DNA from: Euleptes europaea
Lineage: Eukaryota; Chordata; Lepidosauria; Squamata; Sphaerodactylidae
DNA: 64,000 bases
Direction of reading: 5' to 3'
Assembly (NCBI RefSeq): GCF_029931775.1
Contig: NC_079323.1
Location: 32,320,882-32,384,881, forward strand
Shown: in pieces, positions 41,901 to 53,500 of the stretch
Numbering within the stretch: position 1 is the stretch's first letter
How the letters are laid out: the number at the start of each line of letters is the position of its first letter
Made by a program: the position numbers and the translations under genes
The notes under the pieces: model-generated
Seen by the model: the letters and a program-made list of their open reading frames with translations, nothing else
What the model was told of the DNA's origin: nothing
The model's database searches: none

Positions 41901-44460
41901 AGATGGCCTGTATTGCCCCTTCCATCTCTATGATGCTATGATTTTGTAGGATGGTAAATGGTTATGCCTCAGTTTTTCTTGAATAGGGACAAATAATCAT
42001 AAAAGTGGCCACATTTATTTTTGCAGTCAAGTTGGCAACACTTTGTTAATAAATCAGTACATTGTGCGTTTGTTCCTGAGTTTGACAGCAAAGCAGATTT
42101 GTAAATGCATTCTTTTAAATAGCAGGATAGCAGAAATCCAGATGAAGCTTTCAGGTCGTGGCTTAAAAAAAAACAACGAGAACAGGTGAAAGAAAAACAG
42201 CTTGAGAGCCAGAAGCAGCAGGAAGAGTGCACATTCTTCCTTCCTAGAACAGCAGAAAATGAAAAAGCTTATAAACAGTAAGTTTTTATTCCTTGTTAAT
42301 TCCCAGAAAGAGTCATTGCATCTCCTCCTTTAGCAATTTAATTAGGAACATTACATTTGTCATGTCCCCTACATTCTAAGGGGGTTGGGGGAACACAGTT
42401 CCATTTGAATGAACAGTAGTCCTTCTGTACAATAATTTTAAATTAAAACTACATTTTGATTTGCACCATGTGGACCAATACTCATGTATCACAAAGGCTT
42501 GTAGTACTGTACTTCCTGGGCTGTCAGAGTTTGGCTGGGGAGGCTGCACTTGTCTAGCACAAGCGGAGTGGTGCTCCAGTATGTTTGAACTTTCTCCCCT
42601 CTTGCTACAACCTGCTGTGCCTCCTGGTCTCATCCCATGGTGGTCACTGGACTCCCAGCAACAGCCTAGCAGGGATCAGCGGTGAGAAGCAGAAACTGGC
42701 AAAAACCCAAACAACCCCTTTTCTGCCCGTGTAACATTGAATTAAAATGATCACCCTGGCAGGTGCCTTTAAGGGCCATCTTTGCTGCATTTTGGGCCAC
42801 TTGAAGTTTCCAAACTGCCCCATGGGCACACTCCCCCCCATCTGCAGTGGGTTAGAGTACTTGAGTCTGGATGTTACCAAGACATGTATGACTGTGGACA
42901 GATCAGCATTTTCCAGAAGAGGTTGTAGCTGACAAACCAGCCTCAGTTGGTAAAAGGCATTCTGGGCAACTTCTGATACTTGTCTAAAGGTAAGGTTGGT
43001 TAAAATATTCCAAGATGCACACCTGACTTTTTTTAGCAGTTTAACACTATCCAGTGTTGCAATAACTCCTGTTCTTGGGTCAGGCTTTGTTCCCACCCAT
43101 AGCACTTCCATCTTCAATAACTAGTTTTAAAATCTGATTTTATTATGTACATTTTAATTTGTTAGCCATGTTTGTGACCCCTGTGAGGGCAGAAAGGTGA
43201 GATATAAATTTTATAAAATAAATAAGCTTTGATTTATTAAATCCTCATCCAGTCCTCCACTGTTTGCCAGATTAAAAGTATTAAACAGCTTAAACGTTCA
43301 TGGCTGCTTTTGAAATTGGTTTTGAGTCCCTCTAGCAGATCTCTTTCAAATAAAAACCCTTCAAATCATTTGGAGTTTTTCCTCATAAATTAGCTGTTTA
43401 ATTTTGGTTTGGGGCTGTCTCTTGCTCTGTGACATAAAACACAACCAGCTCCCCCTTTTTATGTTTGTTTTATTTAACTTCATTAGTTCTCCACCTTTCT
43501 CTCCAGTAGGGACCCAAAGCAGCTTACATCCTCTCCTCCATTTTAGTGCATAGTTTACTGATACAGCTGAAATGGCACACTAGGATTTGTGCTTCCTCAC
43601 TAAACCAGGATTCCAACTAGAATTTAAAAGTAGTTTGCAGTTGTGGTTTGGAGACAAACAAACTAGTTTGCCATTACATCAGCATCAACAAACTAGCTGG
43701 TATATTTTATCCCACCTTTCCTCCCAAGGATCTCAGGGCAGCATAGGTTGTGAGGTTGGCCCAAGGTCATCCAGTGAACTTCATGGTAGATTGGGGATCC
43801 TAGTCTCACACTAACCACTACATCATGCTCACTCAGACTACGTTTACACTAAACCATGTCACTAGTACATTCCAATTGCTTAAGGTAGAAGGGAACATGG
43901 AGGGAGAGGACTCTTTCACCATGATTTGGCACCATATCTAAAATGTCCCAGTGTGAATAACTATTAGGGAGAGATGCTTTGGGGCAGGAGTTTCATCGGT
44001 TGTTAAATCTTCAACTATTTATATGTAAGATGAAGTGGTTTTGCAGGCCCCTTTAATCAGTAAGAGGCTCACTGCTTACTGGTAGCTTAAAAATATATCA
44101 TTCTCTTCAGTAACTGCAATCAGATACTGTAGCACACCTTGTGGCTTACCTTGTTATTGTCAACTACAGACTTAATAATTCATTCAATTCCAGAGTGCAA
44201 CCGTTTTTGCTAAAATTGTGAACTGTTAGCTAATCTTCAGCACACATGGAAATGATAATCGTATTAAGTTCTTTATGATATTTCATATCCCCTGCAGATG
44301 GCTAAGAAAGAAGAGGCGGGAAAAGCGAGCTGAGATGCTGGCTGCCAAAGAGCGATCAAAACAGTTACGGCAGGAAGCCCGAAGAGCAAAACAAATAGAG
44401 AACATCCTGTGTTCCATTTCTGATCCCAGAACACTTCGCTTCACTGACCAATACAGCTGA
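35795..44460 (+). CDS. CCDC181: Coiled-coil domain-containing protein 181 (whole coding span, five exons)
   Basis: A microtubule-binding protein of motile cilia and sperm flagella (known from mammals). Coding parts are 35795-35932, 37792-38787, 40295-40441, 42123-42277 and 44298-44460. They splice in phase to 532 residues (human 509). Layout: a conserved acidic N-terminal motif; a long, poorly conserved S/E/D-rich middle (residues 47-330); a KLKFKDHLVDLEVPPL block; an ILVERDGKFELLSIRDIESQGF block; then a basic coiled-coil C-terminus with three W-L-K/R-K repeats. It ends RFTDQYS (human RFTDHYN). It follows SLC19A2 on the same strand, as in human. Confidence 0.95.
36980..37210. mobile_element. 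Two Family A repeats head to head
   Basis: The left half 'ttgtggcaccttaaagacta' is minus; the right half 'gccataagactcctttttgt' to 'catagctaccaccct' is plus. The minus strand of 37048-37070 reads CTGACGA, a stem, then AAAAGCTTATG: the same core as the other copies, with GAAA decayed to AAAA. In CCDC181 intron 1. Confidence 0.55.
37792..38787 (+). CDS. CCDC181: CCDC181 coding exon 2
   Basis: Residues 47-378, the large central exon. The start is very acidic (E/D/S-rich, with a short repeat SSEESPEPEEALK / SSKEPPDPEEPLK). KRYILEKIEEANKLL, KLKFKDHLVDLEVPPL, ILVERDGKFEL, STYCLTPRQKEQQKQ and RRERLKKQ match human. Acceptor 'tttcttcttag'; donor GTGAGA at 38788. Confidence 0.95.
39055..39390 (-). mobile_element. 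Old CR1 3' region
   Basis: 'agtccatctagtccagcatc', then 'aactggtattcagaggtaga' and 'gtgaattccataatttat', keep the order of a reversed CR1 3' end. Many changes and gaps mark it as old. Confidence 0.55.
39430..39620 (-). mobile_element. Decayed tRNA-derived SINE
   Basis: 'acacatgaagctgctttgta', 'ttgtcagctcggattggcag' and a degraded B-box region match the 33.0-33.7 kb copy. Confidence 0.6.
40267..40273 (+). promoter_or_regulatory. CCDC181: Strong branch point before a purine-rich acceptor
   Basis: 'ttctaac' is a near-ideal branch site. Its A is 22 bases before the AG at 40293-40294. The tract between is A-rich, not pyrimidine-rich ('gtaaaaaaaaattaacacaag'), so the branch site probably carries recognition. 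Confidence 0.45.
40295..40441 (+). CDS. CCDC181: CCDC181 coding exon 3
   Basis: Residues 379-427, EEARKREQEEDKRKE then VFRAWLEKKKGQ and RIQRAKNMEDLNSR (human FKAWLQKKRE, RIQRAKEIEDMNSR). It carries the first of three W-L-x-K-K units. The acceptor tract is poor in pyrimidines; the donor is GTAAGT at 40442, phase 0. Confidence 0.94.
40442..42122. other. CCDC181 intron 3
   Basis: Unique sequence apart from a G-run near 40833-40846 and a CR1-like LINE end at 41530-41945. Confidence 0.5.
41530..41945 (+). mobile_element. CR1/L3-like LINE 3' end
   Basis: Frames include ALFKYLKGCHLEEG, then VRVVQQWDQLPWDVVSAPSL, then FKQQLDEHLSGML, typical of the C-terminus of this LINE group. It ends 'ctctatgatgctatgatttt', the short terminal repeat of CR1-type elements. 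Confidence 0.75.
42123..42277 (+). CDS. CCDC181: CCDC181 coding exon 4
   Basis: Residues 428-478 plus two bases. QDSRNPDEAFRSWLKKKQRE holds the second W-L-K-K unit (human ENRDPQQAFRLWLKKKHEE). I chose the AG at 42121-42122 over the one at 42124-42125 because it keeps the Q that follows R in human. Donor GTAAGT at 42278. Confidence 0.92.
42735..43117 (-). mobile_element. L2-clade LINE fragment
   Basis: The minus strand encodes EVLWVGTKPDPRTGVIATLD, AQNAFYQLRLVCQLQPLLE and VIHVLVTSRLKY, the region after the catalytic core of L2 reverse transcriptase. Disrupted frames mark it as dead. In CCDC181 intron 4. Confidence 0.8.
43455..43830 (-). mobile_element. MIR-like SINE remnants
   Basis: 'ttctccacctttctctccag', 'cccaaggtcatccagtgaac' and 'tctcacactaaccactacat' are the reversed tail, core and tRNA head. 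Probably two decayed copies. Confidence 0.5.
44298..44460 (+). CDS. CCDC181: CCDC181 coding exon 5 and stop
   Basis: Completes residue 478 (Q) and runs WLRKKRREKRAEMLAAKERS, KQLRQEARRAKQ and LRFTDQYS to TGA at 44458-44460. It holds the third W-L-R-K-K unit (human QWLRRKRMEK). Acceptor 'cccctgcag'. Confidence 0.95.
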
Positions 44461-44653
44461 GGCTTAGTCACCAGGTGCCTAGAATTTGTCACACGAAGTA
44501 CCTTGTATACCTTGAGTTACTGTCTCCCGGAAGCAGCTTTTCCAGAGGCATCTTTCACAATCCTTCAATAATGTCTTAATTTTTGCAGTGATTTTACACC
44601 CCCCACCCCAAATAGTTCTGTATTTGTGAGTGGCTTGGTTCTTACTTCCACAA

Positions 44654-44659
44654 AATAAA
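44654..44659 (+). terminator. CCDC181: CCDC181 polyadenylation signal
   Basis: AATAAA about 195 bases after the stop gives a short 3' UTR. Confidence 0.65.
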
Positions 44660-44689
44660 TGCCCATATGGCAATTGGAGCGTAAGTCAT

Positions 44690-45229
44690 TTTAAAATAAC
44701 TTCTTAGACCACATTCATGTCAAGCTTCTAGTGGTTCTAGTGCAGAAGATGCCTCGTACATGTGCTACAGCTAACTCCTAACCGTCACTGTACCATCTAG
44801 TCAAGGGCTGATGTACGATTGTTCTATGACCATTCCATGTGTTACTTCCATTCTAACAGGAACAAAAGCCATGTAATACCTTTTATTAGGAGCAACCAGA
44901 AAGTCACAAACCTGTGTGCATTCTTTTGACTTTTGTTTCTCCAGAACTCATCAGGTTGGTTACTACAAAAATAAGAGGAGTGAAGGAGACAGAAACAGAT
45001 ACCTCAGTGCTAGCTTTTGTATTTCCAGTAGGAGAAACCCTTTATTTAATTTCTTACGTCAAGGATGCTGGCAAGACAAGGTCTTAAGAGCCATGACCTC
45101 TGATATCTGCTCCCCCCAGCTGGCTGAAGACTCATGCATGAAGGACTTGGAAGCTTTCACGGTGTTTTGTGTCATTTTGGTTTCTCCTGATAAAAGATAA
45201 TATGTTGCTTCAGTATTTTGCTTTGGACT
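44690..45229. other. Intergenic, CCDC181 to BLZF1
   Basis: No gene or clear repeat recognised. Confidence 0.5.
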
Positions 45230-45730
45230 ATTCAGCTATGTCACTGGCACCCAAGATCAAGTTAATTCATGCCATAGTATTACTATTACTAGTATTCCCT
45301 ATTCCTATGTATGGGTGTGAAAGTTGGACAATGAAGAAAGCTGATAGGAAGAAAGTAGATGCCTTTGAAATGTGGTGCTGGAAGAGAGTGTTACAGATAC
45401 AGTTGGCCACCCCCCAAAAAAATTAAGTGGGTACTAGATCAAATCTAACCTGAACTGTCCCTAGAAGCTAAAATGACGAAACTGAGGCTATTATACTTTG
45501 GTCACATTATGAGAAAACAAAGACTCACTGGAAAAGACAATAATGCTAGGAAAAGTTGAAGGCAGCAGAAAACGAGGATGATGAGATGGATTGACTCTGT
45601 AAAGGAAGCCCCGACCCTCAGTTTGCAAGACCTGAATAAGGCTGTTAAAGATAGGACATTTTGGAGGACATTGATTCATAGCAGTGCCATGAGTTGGAAG
45701 TGACTTGACAGCACTTAATATACACACGCA
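45230..45730 (+). mobile_element. RTE-BovB LINE 3' end, about 500 bp
   Basis: Frames give KIKLIHAIV, PMYGCESWTMKKADRKKVDA, FEMWCWKRVLQ, then (in another frame) the 'HIMRxxxSLEK' region. The end 'gtgacttgacagcacttaat' plus a CA-rich run is the BovB tail. The reading frame is broken. Confidence 0.88.
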
Positions 45731-47094
45731 CAGTCAGCTGCCTACAACTTTTCCTGTGTGTGTGGGGGAGATGAGGATTGCAGCTTTAAAAAAATCCTTA
45801 TGAGTAGAATGCAAAGTACTAATTTTTCATGAACTATTTTCTGCCTATGGAATTTGTTGGATACAAAGTTCTTTCTGCAAACCTCACAAGTGTTTACTTC
45901 CCAGTAAAAAACCTGGCTACAAAGACAGAGCAAATGTAATACAGTGGTTTAGAAGGTAAGGAAATATTAGGAAAGGGATATAAAGTTGGATCTAAAGGCT
46001 GTGTTCTACAGGCAGAACAAAAAACTTCTGCCCCCACCCTCCCCAGCTCTCCAAACCGTGGCTCTTGAGGGATAGGATACTATTAGAAACATGGGAGGTC
46101 ATGGTGGTCTGCAGTGGAAGGGAGAGATCAGATAAAGTCACTCACCCACTGCTTTCCACTGGCAGAGACTGACCTTTGCATTGAACACCCTCTTTCCCTT
46201 CCTGAGAGTAACAGATAACCAGTATCATCAAGTTTTTCTTTACTCACAGGGAACAGAAATTTATTCTAGTTTAATAAAAGCCACACAATAAGTTGACTTG
46301 TATTTGTGAAGTCATTGGACATACTAGCTCCTGAAATTGGTGGTGCTACCCACAAAACAGGCATTTTAAAGATGTGAACATGAATTCCACTATTGTATGT
46401 CTGTTCAAGAATAGGCTTAGTCACACTGTGCCATTTCTAGTCTTTGTGTTAATTAGAAAACTGTTCAACATTACCAGTTTCACAAATGTATAATTCATCT
46501 GCTCACAAAGAAAAAAAAATGCAATTAACATTTATTGTAAAGGTTGCTAGAAACCCAGACCACAGTGAGTCAAACCCAGAAGTATTTCTTAATCCATGAT
46601 TTATATAACTATTACTAAACCAGAAATTTAAAAGGAAAAAAAAGCAACCACTCACATCTTGGTTCCTTGAGGTACAGCTGGAAGATCAGCCTTTCCAAGT
46701 CTAATAGCACCAGAAGCAACTTTCTACATATATACTCCACCACACATGCTTATTGAAGCAACATTAAACCCATGTTAGAGATACCGCATACATTTAGAAT
46801 CACATCGCAATAGCTTACCCTCAAAATTTATGCTGTTACTCTGGTTTCAGCTTCATGTGCAACACCTCATACACTCTAGAAATCATTTAGTCTCAATCTA
46901 GATAGAGACTATTTAAACCGTTTATACCTAAGATTTGGCCTTTTCTTCAAAAGAAAAAGATTTGTACTTGCTCAGGTAATGTGCCTGCTAAAACAGAACT
47001 TCAATATTTAACACTGTACTCACTGCCATTTTAAATTACTTGAACGAAAGAACAGCAGGTGCCCGCTTATGTTCAAGGTCTGATGCTTGTGGGG
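45731..47094. other. Repeat-poor DNA downstream of BLZF1
   Basis: No gene or repeat recognised. Reversed AATAAA signals near 46257 and 46532 could be distal BLZF1 poly(A) sites, so part of this may be 3' UTR. Confidence 0.4.
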
Positions 47095-47100
47095 TTTATT
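47095..47100 (-). terminator. BLZF1: Candidate BLZF1 polyadenylation signal
   Basis: 'tttatt' on the plus strand is AATAAA on the minus strand, about 290 bases beyond the stop codon. Alternatives are listed under 45731-47094. Confidence 0.45.
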
Positions 47101-47390
47101 ATTCTTTGCCTTCACACCTACAAATTGTGTGCATTTAAGGGACTATGTACAGTGTAAAATATTGTTTTAGCATTCTTTTGTCTAGAAAAGCAGGCAGTGC
47201 TGCTCCTGTTATTCCATTGTGATGATTGTGATGCAATCTTGTCAGACCTAGACTGACAGCAGAACTGCTTGACAAGCCTAAAGCAGAAAGCGGCCCGTCC
47301 CCTTTGAGAAACCACAGGAGAGTTAACAGTGTAGATCCCTGCAAAGGTGTATGGATGCAACAGCTCAAGCTGCAGAGCTCGGGGCCAATT

Positions 47391-47576
47391 TTAAAGAGCG
47401 ATCAGTTCTCCTTGGCAGTGATTGCAGCAGTTGAAAGTGATGTTTTCGTATCTAGTGTACGGGTGAAACCGTCCAATATTCTTCTTTGGTGAAAGGAAAG
47501 AGGTTGGTGAAGACTCGGAAAAAGAAAGTTCAGGGGATTCGTCTGTACGGGCACCAGGATCTAGCATTCTTAATAC
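47391..47576 (-). CDS. BLZF1: BLZF1 coding exon 6 and stop
   Basis: VLRMLDP through SPKKNIGRFHPYTRYENITF and CCNHCQGELIAL, then TAA. Nearly identical to human at the end. The acceptor (minus) is 'ctttctttcag'. Confidence 0.96.
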   Translation of the reverse strand, partial: VLRMLDPGARTDESPELSFSESSPTSFLSPKKNIGRFHPYTRYENITFNCCNHCQGELIAL

Positions 47577-50500
47577 CTGAAAGAAAGTAACCATAAATCA
47601 GGAGTTTTGCACAGTGTCTATTCACAAAGGAGAAAGAGCAGCTACAGGCAACTATTTTAGAGGTGGAATAGGGGCACGTCTCTACCTCATTTTATCACAA
47701 AACCTATATGGATAGAGGGAAGAACTTAGGCTTCAGCGATGGCTGGGACAGTTCCAGAAATCAGAATGTACTCCTGTCAACAGAGGTGGTTCAGCCACCA
47801 TTAACTCCTCTATGGCTGCAGCTACCGGGTAGGGTAAAAAAGTAACTTCTGTTATGGCTGCAAAGCAGTTTACTAGGCTATGGAACAGATCCTTAGAAAC
47901 TGAAAGGGCAGCAAAGATGTAGGAGGAAATACACTAGCACAAATGTAACTACTTGGGGTGAGATACGATGAACAATGAACAAAATGAATTACTGGACCAG
48001 ATCTCCCCCGTATCTCTTCGCAAAATTGCTCAGGGTGAAGTGCTGGAGGCTGTGGCAAGAAAGGGGAAATGCAGAGCTCACTTGGAAGGAGCTGTTGCTC
48101 TGCTCATGGAAATGCTTGCGCAAGACAGGGTTGGGGGAGAAGGTGGCGGTTTGTCAACGCGGTTGATTAAGCTGCACTAAGCAGTGGTTGAGGGTCAGAC
48201 CTCGTGGCTGATTTCACAGCTCCATGGTGTGATGCTGAAAATACAATAATCTGCTAAAACCAAAACCAAGAAAAGGAAATGAAGAAAAAACCCAGTTCAC
48301 TGAGGACTTGAATAAAAAAACCCTGCACAGCTCATAGTAATACATGTTTTCTGAAGTGCCTGGACAAAGAGGTGGATGGTATCTGGAACCTTCAGTGAAC
48401 CGAGTTAGAAGTAAAAGTCAGCCTGTCTTTGGCCTGAGGCTTACACTTCCCATCAATGACTTATCAGAGCAAGGCCAAAACTGTCCCATTTTTCAGTGAT
48501 GAACATCTTAGTAAGCTGGGATTTCTAAAGTTATGAGTGAGAATTTTTGATTCAACAATGTGAGCCTTTCAACTCTGACCCAGAGGTTTTTGCTAGCCGA
48601 GTGATGAAATATTTCTTTGCATTTCCTGAAGGCAAGCTTGAAAGAACCTCTTTTTAGCATTCCAAATGCAGTAAATAGATTACAACAAAGTTTTTTTTTT
48701 TTACCTTTTCAGCCATTTTTTCAGCAGGTGTGTTGCAGAGTTCTGCAGGCGAGGAATTCTTTTTTGGACTGTTAGATGCATCAGCATTTCCAAGAAGATG
48801 AGAGGTCACTGCTGTAGCCAGCTTATGATTCACAGCTGCTAGTTCTGCAGTACTGCGAGGCTGCGTGCTAGGATAGTAAGTCTGTTGCCTCCCCCACTGC
48901 AGAGAAACTAGCAGTTCTTCCAGTAATCTGCACAGGAAATAAAGATAACAAGAAATTGATTTTGATTATAAGCTTCTAGAAGTGAGAGATTTACTAGGCC
49001 GTAGCAGTGGCAGGGTGAGCAATCGCAAAGGAGAACATTCGCTATGAAAACCATCCTGTTGCTAGGAAACAACATTGCGAGAAAGCCCACATATGTAGGT
49101 TCTGAGCCCACAAATTGGTGATCACACATAGGTGGGGGCAGGACCAGTGCACTCATGTCTCTGCTCACCCTCTGGTGTGTTGATTTCAATGTGTGTAATG
49201 CGTGCAGAGGGCCAGATTTTCCAGTATGACTTAAAGAGCCATGACAATCCTCGGGTAAAAGAGGGAAGCCACATTATGTTAGAAGCATTTGAAGTAAATC
49301 TCAGACGTTCTCCTGGGTGGGAGATGGGAGACGGCAAATGCTGGAGGATGATGCAGATGGTTGATAAATCCTCTATGTGTGCGAGGCCACATGTCCAGGA
49401 TAAAGCAAATATGGTGGCATCCTCCCCTTAGTAAGCGTCAGCAGGCCTGCTTTCCTCGTTCACGCCTTCTCTTCCATTATATTTAGGGTAACTCCATGAC
49501 GATTAAACAAATGTACAGAAGAAATGCAAAGAAAAGTGAAGTTTATCAAGAAACCTATGAATGAAAACGGTCCAGGTGAAAGTCTGACAGATTGAAAGGT
49601 TGAAGAGATCACACAAGAATTCATACTTTTGCGTAGCAATCATTTCTTGCCGAAACTGGTCCCGTTCACTTAGAAGATCCTGAATTGCACTTTGAGCATC
49701 CCTGGTTTGACGCTGGAGAATTGCTCTGAAGTTAGTCAACTCATCAGTCATGACTCTGCAGGAGAAGAAACACCAGACATGTTTCATGCACAGAATATCC
49801 CTTAAAGTTCTAATTAACACACTACATTAGCAGATGGACTTGTCATTTATACTTTGGGTCTTCTCATACTTAACAGGATGAGGTCCTGAACTGACCTTTG
49901 AAAACCTTACAGGAACCTTGTTTATTTCACATCTCAAATTAACCAAAGCCACTGCATTGTGACATCTTAGCCTTCCCCTGTGATGTAAGTTAGGCTAAGA
50001 GGGAGTGGCCTTGGGCCGAAGACACAATGAATGTTGTGGCTGAGTTGGAAACTGATTTCAAATCATATACTATTCGCTTTTCTAATGCAGTGGTCCTATT
50101 AAAATTCATTTGCTGTCTTCAAAGTAATCCCTCCTAAATGAAAAAAGAAGCAAAATGGAAAGATTATTTTGGCCACTTTATTGTTCAGGAGTGCCCAAGT
50201 TGTGCTTATTAACCTTGGGACTGGAGCAATGCTATAGATCAAGAACAAGCTCAATACCTATGTGGATCCATCTCTTATTATGTGTTGGCTTGCTTCACAA
50301 GCCTTAATACATCTAGGAGAGGATGGCTAACTTGTCAGGAATACAGGTCTCCCACAGTGCAATCCAGCAACCAAAAGAGGGAATGTGTAGAAGTGCTAGG
50401 ACTACCCAAGAAGCAGACACTGCTAGTGTGCGCCCGGGCTGTGATCAGTTTCGCTTAGTAAGGCCCTGGTGGACCTTTTAAGAGTCAAATGGCACTTCTG

Positions 50501-53500
50501 GGAGAGGAGCAATAGAGCAGTTAACTAGGAACAACAACTGCAGAAATCCCATTCTTTCTGGGCTGCTGTCTTCCACCCTGTTGGCAGAGTTTCCTCCTGT
50601 AGTGCTGCATTGCCTACAAGATCTGGGCTATCACAAGCGCGGGAGTAGAGTTTCAACCTTCAATCAAGTCAGACCTTGGAAGGTTAGCAGAGGTAGCCCT
50701 GGCAACTATTGGGTTGGGAAACCACCAAGGAATACCAGGGTCATGATATGGAGGTGTGTGTGTGTGTAAAGTGCCTTCAAGTCGCAGCCGACTTATGGCG
50801 ACCCCTTTTTGGGGTTTTCATGGCAAGAGACTAACAGAGTTGGTTTGCCAGTGCCTTTCTCTGCACAGCAACCCTGGTATTCCTTGGTGGTCTCCCATCC
50901 AAATACTAACCAGGGCCGACCCTGCTTAGCTTCTGAGATCTGACGAGATCAGGCTAGCCTGGGCCATCCAGGTCAGGGCGATATGGAGGTAGGCAATGGC
51001 AAACCACCTCTGAACATCTCATCTTGAAAACCCTACGGGTCACCATAAGTCAGCTGTGACTTGACATTTTAAAAAAAGTTTCAGCATGGTTCTCCCCCAC
51101 CAATATGATCTTGGGGGTGAGCTGTTCATCACAATAACCTTTTATATATGTTGAGGAAGCTTTTAACATAGTACCTGCTTGCTAGAAATTTACTCCGCCA
51201 AACATCACATTGTATAGACATCCTCTCTAACTGTTCAGATAGCTGAGACACATTCCGTCCCAGAGCCTCGTTTTCAAGGATCAGCTGGTTTTTCTCACGA
51301 GCCATGCGTTCAAAGTGATACTGCAGGTCATCCCCAACAGATGCAACAAGTAACTTCTTCAGCTCCCGATTGACCTAAAAGAAGAAGACACTTAGTAAGT
51401 TTAGTTGCAACATTCTTCAGTGAAAGGACCAGCCTATCTCAGCCTATCTGTAGTTCAGAATATCAAGACATCAGGAGTTTCCTAGTCAGTGTGATGGACA
51501 ATCAGAAAAATATATTCAGGATACACCAAGAACAGGAGACGGTTGTGTGTTGTATGCACACAACTTTTGATATTGGAGTGTGGCTGCATAAATGAAAAGT
51601 TCGGCACACGGAATAGTTAACAGTGCCTAGAACACCACAAATGGTTAACAGTGCCTATACCACAAACATCAACATGCTGAAAGTGGGAATTTAGAAAATC
51701 CACTCACCAGTGGGTACTCCCAAAATTGTACTACCAATTTAGCTGCTTATGAATCCCTGCCACATTCCAGTAAGTAGAGATTACTCTGAGAAGTCAGATG
51801 TCTCTGCAGAACAGTATGACCAACATTCATGTGTGATCATTGATGTGCATAGTGCCCTAGAATTTTACTGAAAGAGCAACCTATGCGTAGCCAGTCTGTT
51901 GCACATGTGAAATTATTGAAGAGATGTTTGTTAGGAGTACTATATCCTTTAATGCAGTTGGTAGAATAGACGAATATAGTCACCAGGTGTCTAGCAGACC
52001 TGATCCTTATCCATAGCAATACAAAGGATGATGTACCAAATTACTCTAGCTGGGTAAAACAAAATAAAGTGTAAACTAATCCCTTTTTACCAGAATTACT
52101 ACAAGTCTTACTGTGTGGGTATAAATTAATCAGCATCAACAAAAGTTTATTAAACAAGTTATCCCATTCGCTTTATTACTCCTTCCATATGACTATGGCC
52201 ACAAGTAATCAGATAAAAGAGTTTACATTTAGGGTCAGTCCTGGTTAGTATTTGGATGGGAGACCACCAAGGAAGTCCAGGGTTGTTATGAAGAGGCAGG
52301 CAATGGCAAACTACCTGTGTTAGTCCCTTGCCATAAAACCCTAAAAAAGGGGTCGACATAAGTCAGCTGCGACTTGACGGCACTTTACACACACAGGTAT
52401 GTGCCACACAACTCCAATGCTCACACCTGCATATGAGTTCCATAGATTCTTACCCAGTGTACCAACCCATATGCATGCAATGGATAATTAGCACAGCACA
52501 TACAATGCAGCCATAGCTACCAGCTGGCACATAGAATACACAAGCACAGGCATGTAAATCAGCTGTTAAGAGTTAGTTCACATGTTCTTTCATGGCACGG
52601 CATAGCGCAGTACCTTAAAGATGGAAGAAACTGTTCTCTGAACAATTATTAATTGGGACCCTGTGCATCTTTCCATGAAGCACACAGTCACTATCAAGCC
52701 AACAGTCAATTTTTAAAAAGGTTCAGTGACTTCTGTTCACTTACAAGAGACTGCTTTTGTTATTGGTTAGATCCAGAGGGCTATTTCTGCAAAGAGACAC
52801 TCTAGATTCTATCCCCTGCTGAATTCACCCCCCCCACACACACACACATCCCATGCTTTGTCAGGGCACGGGAGGCTTGCACTAGAAAGCCCCGTTGTAC
52901 ATGCATACGGCCTAATGGTTCTTAGGATCCAACTCAATTGTTGTGATTTTATACTGCGCCTTGCAGAAACACAAAAATAAAGAACAAATTCCAAATTGAT
53001 GTTTTTCACTGATACTTGTAGTTATCTGCTCTGATCCCATGGGTAATGGGGTGGTCTCAACAGTATAATGCAGGGGTCGGCAAACTCATTAGTCAAAAGA
53101 GCCAAATATCAACAGTACAACGATTGAGATTTCTTTTGAGAGCCAAATTTCTTAAACTTAAACTATATAGGTAGGTACACTGTTTATTAACTTAATAAAC
53201 TTTAATTAAAGTTTTAAGTCTTAATTAAACTATAGGTACACTGACTAAAACTTGATATCATACTTAATAGTGATCTTATTTATTGATAAAAAATTGTAAG
53301 TCCCTGCCATTTCCCCCTCCCCGTCCGGAGTCCTCGTCTGGAGGCCTGGTCTACCGCCATAAAAGCCTATTGGTAGACCTGGCCTCCGGCTGAGTCCCAT
53401 TGGGAGGCCAGGTCTACCCATTGGCTTTCTTGCCAGTAGACGTGGCCTCCGGAGGCCCATAGAAGCCAATTGGTAGACCTGGCCTCTGAAGGGGGACTTT

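Noticed and set aside
47873-48180. Short frames between BLZF1 exons 5 and 6
   Set aside because: No match to BLZF1 or other families; the splice phases are complete without them.
49050-49066. X-box-like 'gttgctaggaaacaac' in BLZF1 intron 4
   Set aside because: A good motif match, but it is isolated and far from any promoter. Likely chance.
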